Shown piece after piece: positions 44,425 through 58,000 of a stretch of 64,000 nucleotides of DNA. Numbering within the stretch: position 1 is the first letter of the stretch; every line of letters starts with the position of its first letter. Below the pieces are notes generated by a model. That model was given only the letters and a program-made list of their open reading frames with translations, was not told where the DNA came from and made no database searches. The stretch lies in assembly GCA_001179505.1 (NCBI GenBank), contig CDMY01000405.1, forward strand, positions 91,000 through 154,999, written 5' to 3'. This DNA is from Vitrella brassicaformis. Lineage: Eukaryota; Sar; Vitrellaceae. The translations under genes and the position numbers were made by a program.

Positions 44425-45579
44425 ATGTTCATAGTATCGGCTGTGCTTGTACTTGCCTGCTTGCTGCACCACGTGTCCAGCGCTTCACCAGCGAGTCTGA
44501 GGTCCAGGAGGTGGCAGCGGCTCCACGGCGGCGAAGGAAGGGCTGTCGAAGCGCCAGTTGATGCACGACTGTGTGGCCCTGGCGACTTCCTGCCTGAGAT
44601 CTATCGGGTGGTGACTGGACGCGTGCATTCGTTACATCCAAGGCGGCGGACATGTCAGTGGGCTCGTCTGCGGCAGGTAATTAAGAGGAGATCAATGAAT
44701 GCTTGGTTGTGGCCACCGCCGAGGCATGCACGTGTTCTCTCTCTTGTCTTGCCACAGATGGCAGGTGATGGTGGATGTCTGTTTTACTCTCTTGCAAGCG
44801 CTCTGTGGTATGAGGAAGAGGGGCAGCATCCTGATGTCAACAGTGAGGATTTCCGCTCGCTCGCGGCAGCCCTCAGACAGGTACATCGGCACCGATATGT
44901 GCGGAAACACAGCACGCCGCTGGACTCGTCTTGTATGCACATCGGTCAGGCTGCAGTGGACGTGCTCTTGTTTGATGGGAACGCATCCCGTGCTGCTTTC
45001 GGTTCCCCTTCCCTCTCTCATCCTCTCCTGCTGCGCCACATCCATCACACGGGTCACTTGAGGCGGCACCACAAGTCTGCTGCTAACGAACTCCTCCTGT
45101 GCGTCGACGCAAGTCGCGACCTTTGGGTGACCAACAGCGAGTTGCTGGCTGCGGCTGCGTCCTACCACAATACGACATGCGATGTGTACTGTGACGATAT
45201 GCGGCGGCACTTCACATGGGGTGGTGGACCCGAGATCGTAGCTATCGCGAATCTTCTCGGCCGCCCCATTCTGGTGTATGAGGCACGGACGGTCAGGGGG
45301 AAAGGGCAGCAGATACATGATGGAGGAGCGCGTTGTTCGCCCGACTGGGATCTGTTCTGTGTGGGCTGCTTCGGGCCTGGCGTCAACAACACGCGGCACC
45401 GCCCGCTGCGGGTCGCGTTTGTGGATGCGACGTTTCCCTATGTGCGTGTGTTGCGAAGGAAGAGGGGCGTGGGCTCTGTGCTTGCTGGTGTGTTAGGGGG
45501 CAGGAAGGGTGGGCAAAGGCCTAACCATTTTCTGGCAATCTTCGTGATGGACGATAACACGAGGACAGGTGTCAGATAG
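44425..45579 (+). CDS. OTU-like cysteine protease with signal peptide
   Basis: The frame is open from ATG 44425 to TAG 45577-45579 (384 codons), but 44677-44757 is a good 81-nt intron (GTAATT donor, CCACAG acceptor) that keeps the frame. A further donor sits at 44881. Residues 1-19 (MFIVSAVLVLACLLHHVSS) are a signal peptide. The OTU core follows: AGDGGCLFYSLASALW with the catalytic Asp and Cys, HFTWGGGPEIVAIANLLGRP (the WGG-x-x-E block), and the catalytic His in PNHFLAIFV near the end. OTU enzymes cleave ubiquitin or related conjugates, normally in the cytosol. A secretory leader implies export, an endomembrane lumen, or delivery to the periplastid space of a complex plastid. The stretch 44881-45100 fits the family poorly and may be intronic. 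Confidence 0.8.
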   Translation: MFIVSAVLVLACLLHHVSSASPASLRSRRWQRLHGGEGRAVEAPVDARLCGPGDFLPEIYRVVTGRVHSLHPRRRTCQWARLRQVIKRRSMNAWLWPPPRHARVLSLVLPQMAGDGGCLFYSLASALWYEEEGQHPDVNSEDFRSLAAALRQVHRHRYVRKHSTPLDSSCMHIGQAAVDVLLFDGNASRAAFGSPSLSHPLLLRHIHHTGHLRRHHKSAANELLLCVDASRDLWVTNSELLAAAASYHNTTCDVYCDDMRRHFTWGGGPEIVAIANLLGRPILVYEARTVRGKGQQIHDGGARCSPDWDLFCVGCFGPGVNNTRHRPLRVAFVDATFPYVRVLRRKRGVGSVLAGVLGGRKGGQRPNHFLAIFVMDDNTRTGVR

Positions 45580-46053
45580 GCTGGCTGTTGGGAAGTATTG
45601 ACATACCATCGAATCATTGTGGTCCATTACACTCTCTCTTGATGGTCATGCAGACTTGCAATTAAGTTCACCCGTATGAATGCGGGAACGCCACTTCAGC
45701 ATGCACTTGTCTGTGCATTGATTCATGCATTCATTCATCCACACACACGCACCGCACCCAAGGCTGACCTTTGCTCTCAGGCAAGAAGGCCGCGCGCCTC
45801 CATTGACACAGACACGACAGTACACACAGACACACGGCATTCATGGCTGGCTCTCGGGCCGCCATTCAATAAAGAGACAGACAGACAACAGCATGCACCT
45901 TTGTACACACACACACACACACACTCACACACACAGAGATGGACGGGCGCTCCGAAGCAGCCACATCCATGCAATAAACAACAAAATGGGACACACACAG
46001 AAAAATGTAGTGTTATGACGTGGAGTGCATTAGCGAGTGAGCGAGTCGGTCGG
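45580..46053. other. Convergent intergenic region
   Basis: About 470 bp with a (CA)n run near 45907-45935. No supported gene. Confidence 0.6.
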
Positions 46054-49000
46054 CTAGAAGAATCGGCCGAGTGCGATGGCGAGGAGGGTGACGAGGATTG
46101 TGGCATAGAGAGGCTGCCCGGCGGTGGCCACGGCGCCGCTCTTCTTCCCCCCCGTGGTGACGGTGTCCAGGTCCAGGTCAACCGTGAGCGGGCCGAAGTT
46201 GTTGACGCCTGTCCACTCAATCTGCAACAAAAAGGACGAGACACAAGTGTATTTTCTGTTTCGTTCCATGACATCACTCGTCTGTCTGTCTGTCGGGCCT
46301 GACCTCGATGGGCTGGACGCCGGTGAGGTTGGTCGGGTTGAGGACGTCCATCGAGAATGTGAGGGTCTTCTTGGCCGTGTACGCGGTGCCGTCCTGGATG
46401 TGCCACATGCCCTCCGTCGCCGTGCACATGGTGCTGTTGAGGGCATTCGGATTCATTTTCCCGCCGCACATGAGCGTGTTGCTCGTCGAGAAGCTCAGGA
46501 TAGACGGCGATCCCATCAAGCTCACTGTCAGCACATCACCTGATCAGCACTCACAGAGCAGCTGGTGGTTGTCAGTGGTGTCACTGAAGGAGTGCTTGAG
46601 CGAACCGCTGGTGGCCGTGAGGGACGTGACGGTGACTGGGATGTTGAGCTGGACGACCGCGCTAGGCGTCAGGGCGCTGCATCCACGGACACATACGGAC
46701 AAGCACATGTGCTATGCGTGTTTTCTCCGTCAGCCCGTCAGCCTGTCTGTCCGTCCACCTGAGTTTGATGTCTCCGAGGGAGTCGAAGACGGAACTCGAC
46801 GACACATCGGCCCCCGCGATCTCGTAGTTGGCGTCGACAACCATGCCAGAGGCATCCTTGATAACCAGCCAGAACATGGCGTTGCTCGCTGACGCCGCGG
46901 TGGTCATCGTCAGAGAGAAGCGCTTCTCGCTGCCGGCCATCAGCGTCACGTTGGAGATGCTGCCGATATTCGTTGTGGACTGAAGTGAGTGAGACACACC
47001 GGCACACGTGTGTGTATGTGTGTGTGTGTGTGGCATCAGGTGTGTGGCAGGTGTGTCTCATGTGTTGCGTACGGCGAATGTGGCGTCAGGTCCCAGGGCG
47101 GCCATGTCGAGGTGGGCGGCGGTGGATGTGGAGAAGCTGAAGCCGGTGGGCCCAGTGAACTCGATCCTGCCGCCCGTCACTGCCATCGAGTTTGTGAAGG
47201 TGAACGACACCTTCACTGCCGCACTCGCCTTGGGCGCATACGCAACCTGCACACACACCGACAGAGAGGGAGAGGGAGAGGGAGAAATGTGCGTATCATT
47301 CATTTGGTGCTTCAAGTCTTCCTGAGCTTCCTTCTCGTCATACCGTGGCGGGCATTCTGACGGGCTGTGGTCCAGCCGGGACGCTGCCGGACATGACAGT
47401 CTGTGTGCCCTCCATGATCTCGATAGTCCACTCAGTGGCGTTGGCAGGCACGCTCGTCGGGTGGTTGGTCAAGACCCTGAATGTGACCGCAGTGCCGACC
47501 TGAAAACACACACCAGACCAGACCACACCAGACAGCAGTGGAGGAAGAGACGGGGCGTGGCATGCGTACCACAAGGCTGGTGGTCGTTTCGGTGAGCGTG
47601 GCCGAGTTGCCGCCTGTGCATGACATGAAGATGTCATTGCCGGCTCCGGCGCAGTTGGTCGGGGGGAAGCTCCAGCCGCCACTCTGGGGCATGAATTTCA
47701 TCTTGATGCCACCAGTGACCGTCGCATCTGCAACACGAGAGAAACCACACACACACACACACACACGCACCCAGCCGCTTCCACATCAGAACAAAGGCGC
47801 TGGCTTTCTCCGTCACTGACCAGCGGCGAGGCCGGGTGTGATGGTCCACTCCCATGGGACGCCCTGTGCCCCGACGGCCGCCGTGGGGAGAGGGGTTGTG
47901 AGGGCCGGCGTCAGGCCGCCCACTGGTGCGCCAACGTCGGCAACGAAGGAGGTGTAGGGGTAGGTGGCGTAGGCGTGCACACGGTGGGCGGTGCCGAAGC
48001 CCACTACCTGCTCCGTTGTCAGGGTCGCTGTCTCGGCAATCATCATGTACCTGAGACACACATACACATACACATACACACATGCATAGGTCCTTCCACA
48101 CACAGAGTCTGTGTGCGTGTGAGCATACCATGTGGGGTCGGTGGGCGTGGTGGGTGTGGCAGGTGTCTGAACCTCGATGGTGACCTTGTGTGTGGTGCCC
48201 GTGGGGATGGCGCCGGTGAGGGCCACCGCCATGAAGTTGCCCACGGCAACGGTGGCCGAACCGCCGGCAGCCACGGGGAAGGACGAATCAGCGGGGGCCA
48301 TCACCATCGTCACGCTGTAGCCTGCACACACACAATAAGAAAAGGTGATGCATCACACGCACCATCTTCACACAGTCGAGCCGAGCAGTGCGCACGACAT
48401 GTGTACCAGTGGGCGCCTTGATGACAAAGAAGCCGTTGGATGCGGGTGCCGCGGGGGTGTTGAAGTCAAACGTCACCTTGATCTTGGAATTCAACATGTG
48501 GCTCTGCAGACACACACGAAAGACGACTTCCCAAGCAGTCGGTCCAGTCTGTCTCTTTGTCTCACCGTGGATGCACCAGTGTCGTCCATTGCATAGAATT
48601 TGACACCCGAAATGGCACCAAAGACCGACGACAAGGCGCCGTAGTCGGCCGCGGCGGAGAAGTCACGTGGAGACGATCCCAGCATGGTGTTGATGGCCCA
48701 CGATGTGCCTGTAGGTGATGCGGTGGCGGGGCTGGTGATGCCCGAGAGGACCAGAGTGAATGGGGTGCCGCCCATGCCGGTCAGACTCGACACAGTCACG
48801 CCGTCAGACGCAGCCACGGCGGTGCCACTGCCAGCCGCCACACTGCTGAACACAAAGGCGTTCGTCGTCTTGACCTCAATAGTGTCGAAATTCTGATCGA
48901 TCAGCAAGGGGAGAGGAGAAGAGCGCACCCATTCAAAGGTAAGATGGCGTGGCATACACTTCCTAGCAGATCGTACCTGGACGGGCGTGAATGCCACGGT

Positions 49001-52000
49001 GACCTGTGCGTTCGCCTGTCCTGCCACACGCGAGGTGCCCTCGGTGCCTTGAGGGGCCAGCGACACAGACGGAGACGTCAGCTGAGACACACACATATGC
49101 AGCAGGGGAGGGCGTGAGCTGGCTGACAATTCTTGAGTGTCCCTATTGATACCATGGGCTGGATGGTCCATCCCTCGATCTTCTGAGAGTACTGGTTGCC
49201 GCCAATGGCACGCAGATACACAACCTGATGACACAAACACACGGACACACAACACACACACGTGCTGCCTTGTGTTGCGTGGACGTCGGGACACACATGT
49301 AGATGGATACGCACCTCCCAGAAGTTGTTTTCGATGAGTGCATTGGGGTTCCTGCCGATGATGGTGATGTTGAACTGGTAGCTGCTCGTCCCGTTGACAA
49401 CCATCTCGATCTTGTTCTGGGTGGGGCTCGCGCAGATCGTCTGGGCACCATTCAGCTTCACATCCCTGAACGCGCAGACACAGATACACACAACTCATCT
49501 GCATGTCTCCTGTTGTCTCCCGGGTGAGTGCTTACGGCATGATGGCGAATGATCCGGCCGTTGACACCGAGGGGATCTTGGCGTTGGCGGTGGAGCAGAC
49601 GGTGAAGCCCATGGGTGCGGTGAGGTGGATCTTGTCGCCAGCCTGAGGAGGCTGCACAGTGTTGGGCAGTGCGATGATCAGCGACGCCCAGAAGTCCGTG
49701 TTGCCTTTGCCCTCAATAGCACTGAACACACACAATCACACACACAGAGGACAGAGGCAGGAAGAGAGACATGACAACCCATGAGTGCCTGCCTGCACTA
49801 CTGAATGGTTCCTTACAGGCCGCCGGGTCCGTCGAATCGGACGGTTTGCAGCTTGGGGATGGTGATGAATCCCGGGATGGTGCCGTAGTCGAGAGAGTAG
49901 TTGCTGGCGACGTAGCCGTCGAGCGACCTGACGCCGCACGTGTTGTTGCCCTTGCCCATGCACGACCAGGCCTCGAAGGTCGGCGGCATCGTGATGTGCT
50001 GGGTCGGGTTGGTCACCTCAAACCAGAACCTGCACCACAACAACACAGGCAGGCAGGCAAGGTCGATCCCCCCATCTATCCGTCCGTTCGTCCGTGTGTG
50101 TCCTTACTTGGCGGTGCCGTTGGCAGGGATGGTGGTGGTCATGTCCGTGATGGCAAAGATCACCAGATTGGACCAGGCCCTGACGACATATACACAACAC
50201 ACAGACACAATTGCAGTCAGCCGGTTGCCAACAGATGCTCCTGTCGCTTCTCTGCCTACACGCAGATCATCTTGGCGGCAGCGTCGGGCATGACCCCAGC
50301 TGCGTCCGTCTCAAGATTGGCCATCGTGACGGTGCCACTCGACGCGTTGTAGACTGAGAGACGCAAGAGAGACAGAGAAACATGTCCCGGTCTGATTTTC
50401 GGTCTGGTCATCATTGCTTACCTGAGAACTCTGTCTCTCCGACCATGACCTTAGCCTTGCGGCACGCCAAGTTGGCGGCACCAGACGAGGCCGTGAACTC
50501 TGAGGGACGATAGAGAGAGAGGCAGACAGAAGGCGACACAAACAGCATAGCATCCAAGCTGCAGGTGCTCGGCTGCAGGTGTCGGGACCCACCTACCTTC
50601 AGGGATGAGGAATGTGACGGACGCCATCTTGCCGGAGATGGCCTGCGTGGTCGTCAGGTGGAACTCCAGCAGGTTCATGCCACCCACAACCTACACATAA
50701 CACACAGAGGCACACACAGAACAGGCAGGCAGGCCGGAGACGTCACACGCGCCCTCTTTCCTGTCTCTGCGTTCCTTCCTTCACTCCCAGCCTTACAGGG
50801 TTCTTTGCCGTGACCATAGCTGGCATGAATGTGTAGAGCATCCTGCCCATGGCCTGCCCGGCGGCGACGTCGTCGAGGACGATGGAGAAGTAGTTGGGGT
50901 CGGGCGCCACGACGGGGTTGGTGGCGTTGATGGAGAAGGCGTACGTGGGCAGGCTCTCCAGCCACGCAGAGAACGTCAGCGTCGCCTTGGACCGCATCGA
51001 CGAGTCGGCGGCGCACGAGGTGAGGGTGAAGGAGGTGTTGAGTGACCAGTACTTCTGGTACATGGGGTCCTTCATGTTGTGCGTGCTGTTGCCGAAAGGA
51101 TACAGATCGAGCTCGTTGGAGCAATCCAGCGGGAAGACATACCTACACATATCACACACCACACACACAGCGATGAGTCGTGTCCGTGTGTTTCGTTGTG
51201 TGTGCGTGTAGCTGACCCAGCAGGCGCCATGACTTCGAGTGTGTACGGCGTGGCGAGGTTGGTGTCAGCGAGTGTCATGGCGGACGGCTCGAAGCCGAAT
51301 GTGATCTTGGTGTCGGCTCCCGGCTTGAGGACGGTGTAGCCGAGTATCTTGGTGGAGACGAAGCCCGGCACGATGTCCTTGGACATGACGGAGGTCATCA
51401 TGTCCAGCTGGTGGTCGCGGAGGGCCTGCTTCATCGGCGCACCCAGACCGGCATTGATGGTCTCGTCGAGATTCACCATCTGACAGTGACCCAAGCAGGC
51501 AGGCAGGCAGGAAAGAGTCAATCGACGCACTTTTGGCAGTATCTGCCGTCACCTCTATCTAGTCTACTCACCACGGTCATGTTGCATTCCTTGATCGAGT
51601 AGAACTCGAACTTGTCCACGTTGGCGACGGCGTCACCAGCCATCTTGGGGTTCATGACCTTGAGGCCGAAGCGGTACTTGCCTGGCTGCAGGGGGTCCTT
51701 GATGGGGTGGAAGGTCACGTTCATGATGGTCGTCTGGCCGCTGATGGTCTCGCCCTCCCAGCTGCAGTTCATCATCTCGTGGAACGGTGCGGGGGGCGTG
51801 TAGCTGAGACACACATAGACACACAGACACACAGACACACAGACAAAGCGACACTTTTGTGGATCCGTCCATCATCGTCGACCGGTGTGTCGTTTTCCCA
51901 TCGTGTCGTGAGGTTGGCTTACAATTCGGTGGGTCCGACCATCTCGAGCGAACACGCCTGATTGGCGGCGGTGGTGTTGAACCTCTGGCCTGAGGTGGAG

Positions 52001-55000
52001 ACCTCTGATGGGAACTTAACGTAGAGGCAGCCGCCGTAGGGGATGGGCGCGACGGTCTGGAGGCCGAATGTGATGGTATTCTCGGTGGCGTTGCTCGCGG
52101 TGACGAAGGACACCTCGGGATTCATGAGCTTGTTGATCAGCTGGGCGGGGGTGCTCACCATGGCCGTGTAGCGCTTGGCGGCGGTGGTCTCGGGCATGAG
52201 GGTGTGGTACGACTCAAGGAACCAGCTGTTGGCCACCGGGGGATTGGTCTCGTAACCCGACGCCACTTGGACGCCGAAGGTGATGTAGTAGAGCTTGTTG
52301 GTGACATTGAAGCCGTTCGTGTAGGTGTTGTCCACCTTGATGCCATACTTGGGCGCACTCGAGTCGGTGTTTACCGTGCCTGTCCACCTGACACACACAG
52401 AGATACACCCAGGAGAAAGGACCTCGACACGTGTGTGTGCGTCTGGATCTCTCTCTGTGCGTGTGTGTGTGTGTTGCGTACGTGGTGTATCCCGGCGAGA
52501 CTTCAACGAACTCAGCGCGCACGACCGTCTCGTTGACGTTGAGGATGGTCAGGTTCGACACCTCGTTGCCAGCACCAGTCGGCATGTAGTGCTGACCAGA
52601 GGCCACACATCACCAGACATCGAATGCCCGCGTGTAAGTCCCTCGCGTGTGTGTGGGGGTACGCGTGGCGGTATGATAAGGAGGTTGTGTGTGGTGGGCA
52701 GGGCGTGATTGAGCTTGATCTTGGCCACGGCGAATGTGTTCACTGCCGTCAGGGCGTAGGGGCGGGCGTCCAGCACCAACACGTCAAAGATGGCCGAACG
52801 GCTGTCCATGTCGCCCTTGGTCGGTGCCTATACACACATACACACACATGCCATCGATGACACATGTACATGCGAATTGGCAAGACAGACCACTGACTCA
52901 CCTTGACGTATGTGTGGAAGGTGACTGGTTCTGCGGTGTCTCCGAGTTTCTTGGGGAACATGGTGAGGCCGTATCGCGGGGTGGCAGTGCGATCGAAGTA
53001 GAGCTCATCCACGGCATCGCAGCCAATCGGAGTCTGGTCATGGTAGCACTTCTGATGTCGGGAGACACACACACAGCACCAACACAGATGAACAGACGAT
53101 GCCTGAGTGCCTCTGTGTGTATGTGTCAGTCAGTCGTCGGCCGACCTGTTGGTATGTTGCGATCGACCAGAAGTCGGTGGTGGTGTAGTTGAGGGCGCCG
53201 TTGGTGACCGGGATGGTGAAGCCGTACCACTTATCGCGGAGCAGCTCCTCGCCGTCCTCAAGCACAATGTTGCAGCTGCATTGACGAACACATACGACAA
53301 TGAAGGCCATCAGTGTGAGCCTCGTGTGGTCTGAGCTGACAGTCTGCTGGAGTTGGCGACGTTGGCCTCCTTGATATCGGGCAGCCACGTGCCGCGGTTG
53401 TTGGGGTCCGCCATGCCGATTTTGTCCTTGTTGCAATCCCAGGCGAAGCCGTGCGGGGCGAACACCGTGATCGAGCCACCCTGACACCCATACACACGAC
53501 ACGCAGGAGACAGGAGATGAGAATTGATGACAGTCAGAGCACCTGTGTGTGTGTGGTATGTTTGTTGACTCACCTTGGTAGCGTTTCCGCCAGTGGACTG
53601 GATGGTCTTGAACATGATGGCGACATCACCCGTGGCCCCGGGGGCGAAGGTGTCGACGGGCGAGAGTGAGGACATCTCCTGGCTGAGGTTGCCCACCACA
53701 GGCACGTTCTTGGCCCAGCGGTTGTCTTCGGCGTCAGCGGTGAAGACGGTGCGGTAGCTGGCCCTGCGTAGGGTGTTGTAAGCTGTTTCGGTGCCCGCGA
53801 CCTGGTTCGAGAAGCCCTGATATATAGATGAGACACACAACATAGAGAAAGGGGAGAAGAAGATACATACAGATGCCATTGTTGTTGATGCGTGTGGCTG
53901 TAGGTACCGTGTTGGCATAGAATGCCCATTCGTTCTGCCAGTCTGATGCCTTGATGGGTGCAGCAGGGTTGTTGACCCACAGCTTGAAGAGCAGCGTCGT
54001 GCCTACACACCATAGCCAGCCAGCCAGCCACACATCACACAACACATATGCATGTAACTTATCTGGACTCACTCCTCACCGGCAGGGATGATGTGTCCCA
54101 TAGACAGCTGGATGGCGCACGCTTCCGCAGGCGTGCCTGTCTCCGCTGCGTACCACACGGCGTCAAGGCTGCCCAGACCTGGCGGCATCGTCAGATTCGT
54201 CCCGGCGTAGTCGGCATAGCGCAACACGTGAACAGGGGCGGCGTCGCTGTCAGTCGCCTGCACACCAACAAAGAGGGGGCACATAGGGAGAGGGTCAATT
54301 GTACATGTCTCTCTGTGTATAGTATGTGTCGGGCTGCTTACGTAGACGTTGCTGCCGTCCCCCTTGCATGTGTAGGTCTGCGCGGTGTTGGACGGGTCGG
54401 TGAAGTTGGGCAGGTTGATGTAGATGGACGACTTGGACGCACTGCTGTGACCGTGACCGTACAGCGCCATGCCTACACACGTGAGACACGATGTGCACAC
54501 CTCCCTCCTCCCATCTACCCCACACAACCCCCCTACCGAATTTGATCTTGGCATAGAGGATGTTGTATGTGGATCCCTGGAACCGCTTGTCGTTGTTCAT
54601 GTCCTCCATGTCGCCATGGGGGTCGTCCCAGATGTAGCTGGCCACGGACGCCTCGGAGCCCTCCTTGCTCCACTGGATGCGATCGGACGTACCGATGTTG
54701 GGCAGGTACCACTTAGTGCGATTCGACATCAGACCGCCCTCAACCAACTGACAGACAGACACATCGACAATGCATATCCGAAGACGGTGCGTGTGTTTGA
54801 GTGAGTGTCGGGGTACCAGTGCACCGTAGAGGGGCAGGATTGGCTGGAAGCCGCCATGGCTGCGGGCGTTGTTGATCTTGAAGCCCAGACGCACATACGT
54901 CAGAGCCTACACACAGAGAGAGACAGAGAGAGACAAATCGAGACACACACATGGGCAGTCTGTGTCGCTGATGTCAGCGACTTACAGCGATCTCGGTGGT

Positions 55001-58000
55001 GACTTCCATCCTGAGAGTGTTCTTGAGTCCGCCCATTTGGAAGAAGTCGACGGCAGTGCAGGTGAGGCTGGCATGGCAGGAGCCGCTGATGCTGATGTCC
55101 CAGAAGGTGAGCGGGTACATGGGCACGTAAATCACCTGCGCGTGAGCGTCACACAGAGATAACAGCATGATTGCAAACATACAGGTGTGAGGTGTGGGCG
55201 TGAGTGAAGGTCTTCACCTCGCCGACTTTGAGCTTGCTGCCGGATGCGACTTGGAAGTCCATGTAGATCTGGCAACCAGTGTTTGTGCACTGAGTCACTC
55301 CCTGCATTACACATCAACCACATCACACACACATCGATGGAATCCATTGACCTGCCGACGTCCCTCCCTCTTGGTGTCTTACGATGGTGTTTGCCCCCCG
55401 TGCGACGGTGTCCAGCTCGGTGGCGGCTGTGTCGTAGATGGTGATCGCCGCGCCAGATGATGCCGTCAGCTCTGCGAAGCCAGTGGTGTCCGACGGATTA
55501 CTCGTCGTCAGGTTGTACGCATCTAGAGATCCCACACAACACACACACATGTCGACGTGTCTCGCGTGTACGTGTGTGTATGTCGCGTGGGCTGCATACA
55601 TGTGTTAAGGGTGACTCCGGCCTTGGTCATGTCGCTGTTGTCGTAGTAGAGCTCCTTGGTCTCGATGATGCCCAGCATCGGGTCGGTCGGGTCGCTCAGC
55701 GTCGATATCTCCACCTTGATGTCACTGCACCAACGAGGAAACGATGAGCAGCAAAGACAGACAGACAGGCAGGCATAGATACACACTACTTTGTCGGGTG
55801 AGGGTATGGGCAGACTGACCTGTTGGCGACTTGGCTAGCTGCCTTGACGAGGCCGGCCTTCATGACAATCCAGTATTTGGCGCCCGCCTTCAGGCCAGCG
55901 TACTGATCAACGCAAACACAGATACACGCAGAGAAGACCACGGTGTCAGGTGTATGGGGTGTTGTTATCAATCATGACGGCTCCCTCACCTTGCTGAAGT
56001 GCATGTAGACATCAGTGACTCCGGACGTGGTGCCCACCTCAACCCTTCACAAGACACACGAGACACCACAGAGCACCCCCGTGTGTGTCGAGACACCTGT
56101 CTGTGACGTGAAGGGTGCTCGTACCAGCACTTCCACGGCATGGGGAAGCCGTGCGCGTCAGAGGACCACAGCTCGTAGAACATCTTGCCGCAGACGGCCT
56201 GTGATTCGGTCGTGTAGGAGGTGAGTGTGGCGCCCGTCGAGATGCCGTCGCTCGCCCACGCCACGCTCGTGTCCACCACGGCCAGCGGCTTGAACTTGAG
56301 AGTGTCCGGGAAGCGGATACGCACACTGGTACAATACAACGCGACAGAGACACAACAGACAGACACACAAAAAGAGGAGTGTCCCGGCCGACAAATCCGC
56401 CTTCTGTATCCGTGTCAGCGCACGTACCGGTACTGTTTGTTGACTTGGTGCTCGCCGTAGACGAAGTTGGTGGAGACGTAAGTGCCGGAGCCGTCGATGA
56501 GGCGCACGCCGCCCGTGGAGTCGGTGCGGGTGTCGACGGATGGCGTGAAGGACAGCACGAGGGGGCCGGCCTTCTGCACCTCAGGCACGGCGAACCACAT
56601 GCTGGGGCCGGTGGCCGTGTTGAAGGCACGGGGACCCTGCACGTCGAGAGTGGCCCACTTGTACCAGCTCGTGCCATCTGCACTCACATCCACCACACAC
56701 ACAGAGACAGACAGATATGGCTGATATGTGTCCACCTCTCGACCCTCCCACCCACCCACCTCCAGTCCAGCAGATGGTAAATGTGCCGGCTGTGTCGTTG
56801 TTGGTGTAGAGGCCCGTCCCGGAACCCGACTCGGGATACACCTCGCGATCCGCGAGCTATTCCACGAGACACAAACACACGCGCGCATGGATCGAGGATA
56901 GCACTTGTTGCTTGCCTCTCTGGTCGGCACTTACTGCGATAGTGTGGCCGTCGGTCTTCCACGTGACGCCCTAAACAACACCAACAACCACCACATCACA
57001 GGAAAGAGACACGTGCATGTGTCCTTGTGTGCGTTGGCCGCCCATCGTCCAATTTACTGTGAGGTCCGGGAAGGTGTCCATGAAGTTGATTGTGAACTCG
57101 AGGTCGTCGTTGGGTCCCTCCAGCACCTTGTAGAATCGGCGCTGGCCCGACGTGGCGTCAGCGGCCCAGGTCTGGAAGACCTGAGTGGTTGAGAAGGTGT
57201 GCTCGTTGGCGCCCGTGGGGTAGTTCGTAGCTGTTGTCTGGTCGGAGGCGGTGAAGGCCACGAGTGCACCGGTGGCGAGTCCCTTGTTGATGAGGGCCTC
57301 CTTGGTTGTGCCGGTGAGGGTGAGCTTGACCTTCCAGTGGTGTGTGCTGTCGCGTGTGGCGCTCTGGATGGCTGTGGCGGGGAGGGTGACGGCCTCGCCG
57401 CTGATCGAGCCGCTCACGGCCGCGCCAGAGGGGTAGTACTTGATCTGCGACGACGCTGACGCCGTCTCGTTGCACACATCCGTCTCGGTGATCATAATCC
57501 TGAATAAGCAAACGACACACAACGACAGACACTCACATGACTTGGTTGGCATGGCATGGCATGGGTCTGTACTTACTTGTGTGCGGTTGCGCCGGCGAGA
57601 CCGTAGCCCTTGAGAGTGATGGTGAAGGGCTCGCCCTTGGTGACGGGCAGTGTGGTGCCGCTCAGACCGCCATCAGCGCCCTTCTTGGGACCTGTAAACA
57701 CACACGAGAGAGGCGATAGATGGCGATTGCCACTCTGCCGTTCCTTTGTGTGTTGCGTGCGTACGTACCCTCGACCACCATGATGCCTCCGGACGTCTTG
57801 AAGTCGCTGACAAAGTCGCAGCCGAGGTCGTTGGTCATCTTATCGGCCGCCGTGCAGGGCAGGTCCGTGCAGAACTTGGCTGAACAGTTGAGGACAACAG
57901 TATGTGTGCATGTATATATGTTTGTGTGTGTTTGTGCTGACTGGGGCAGTAGCAGATCTCGTAGATGCCCGGCTCGGACGCATTGACGTTGATATTGGTC

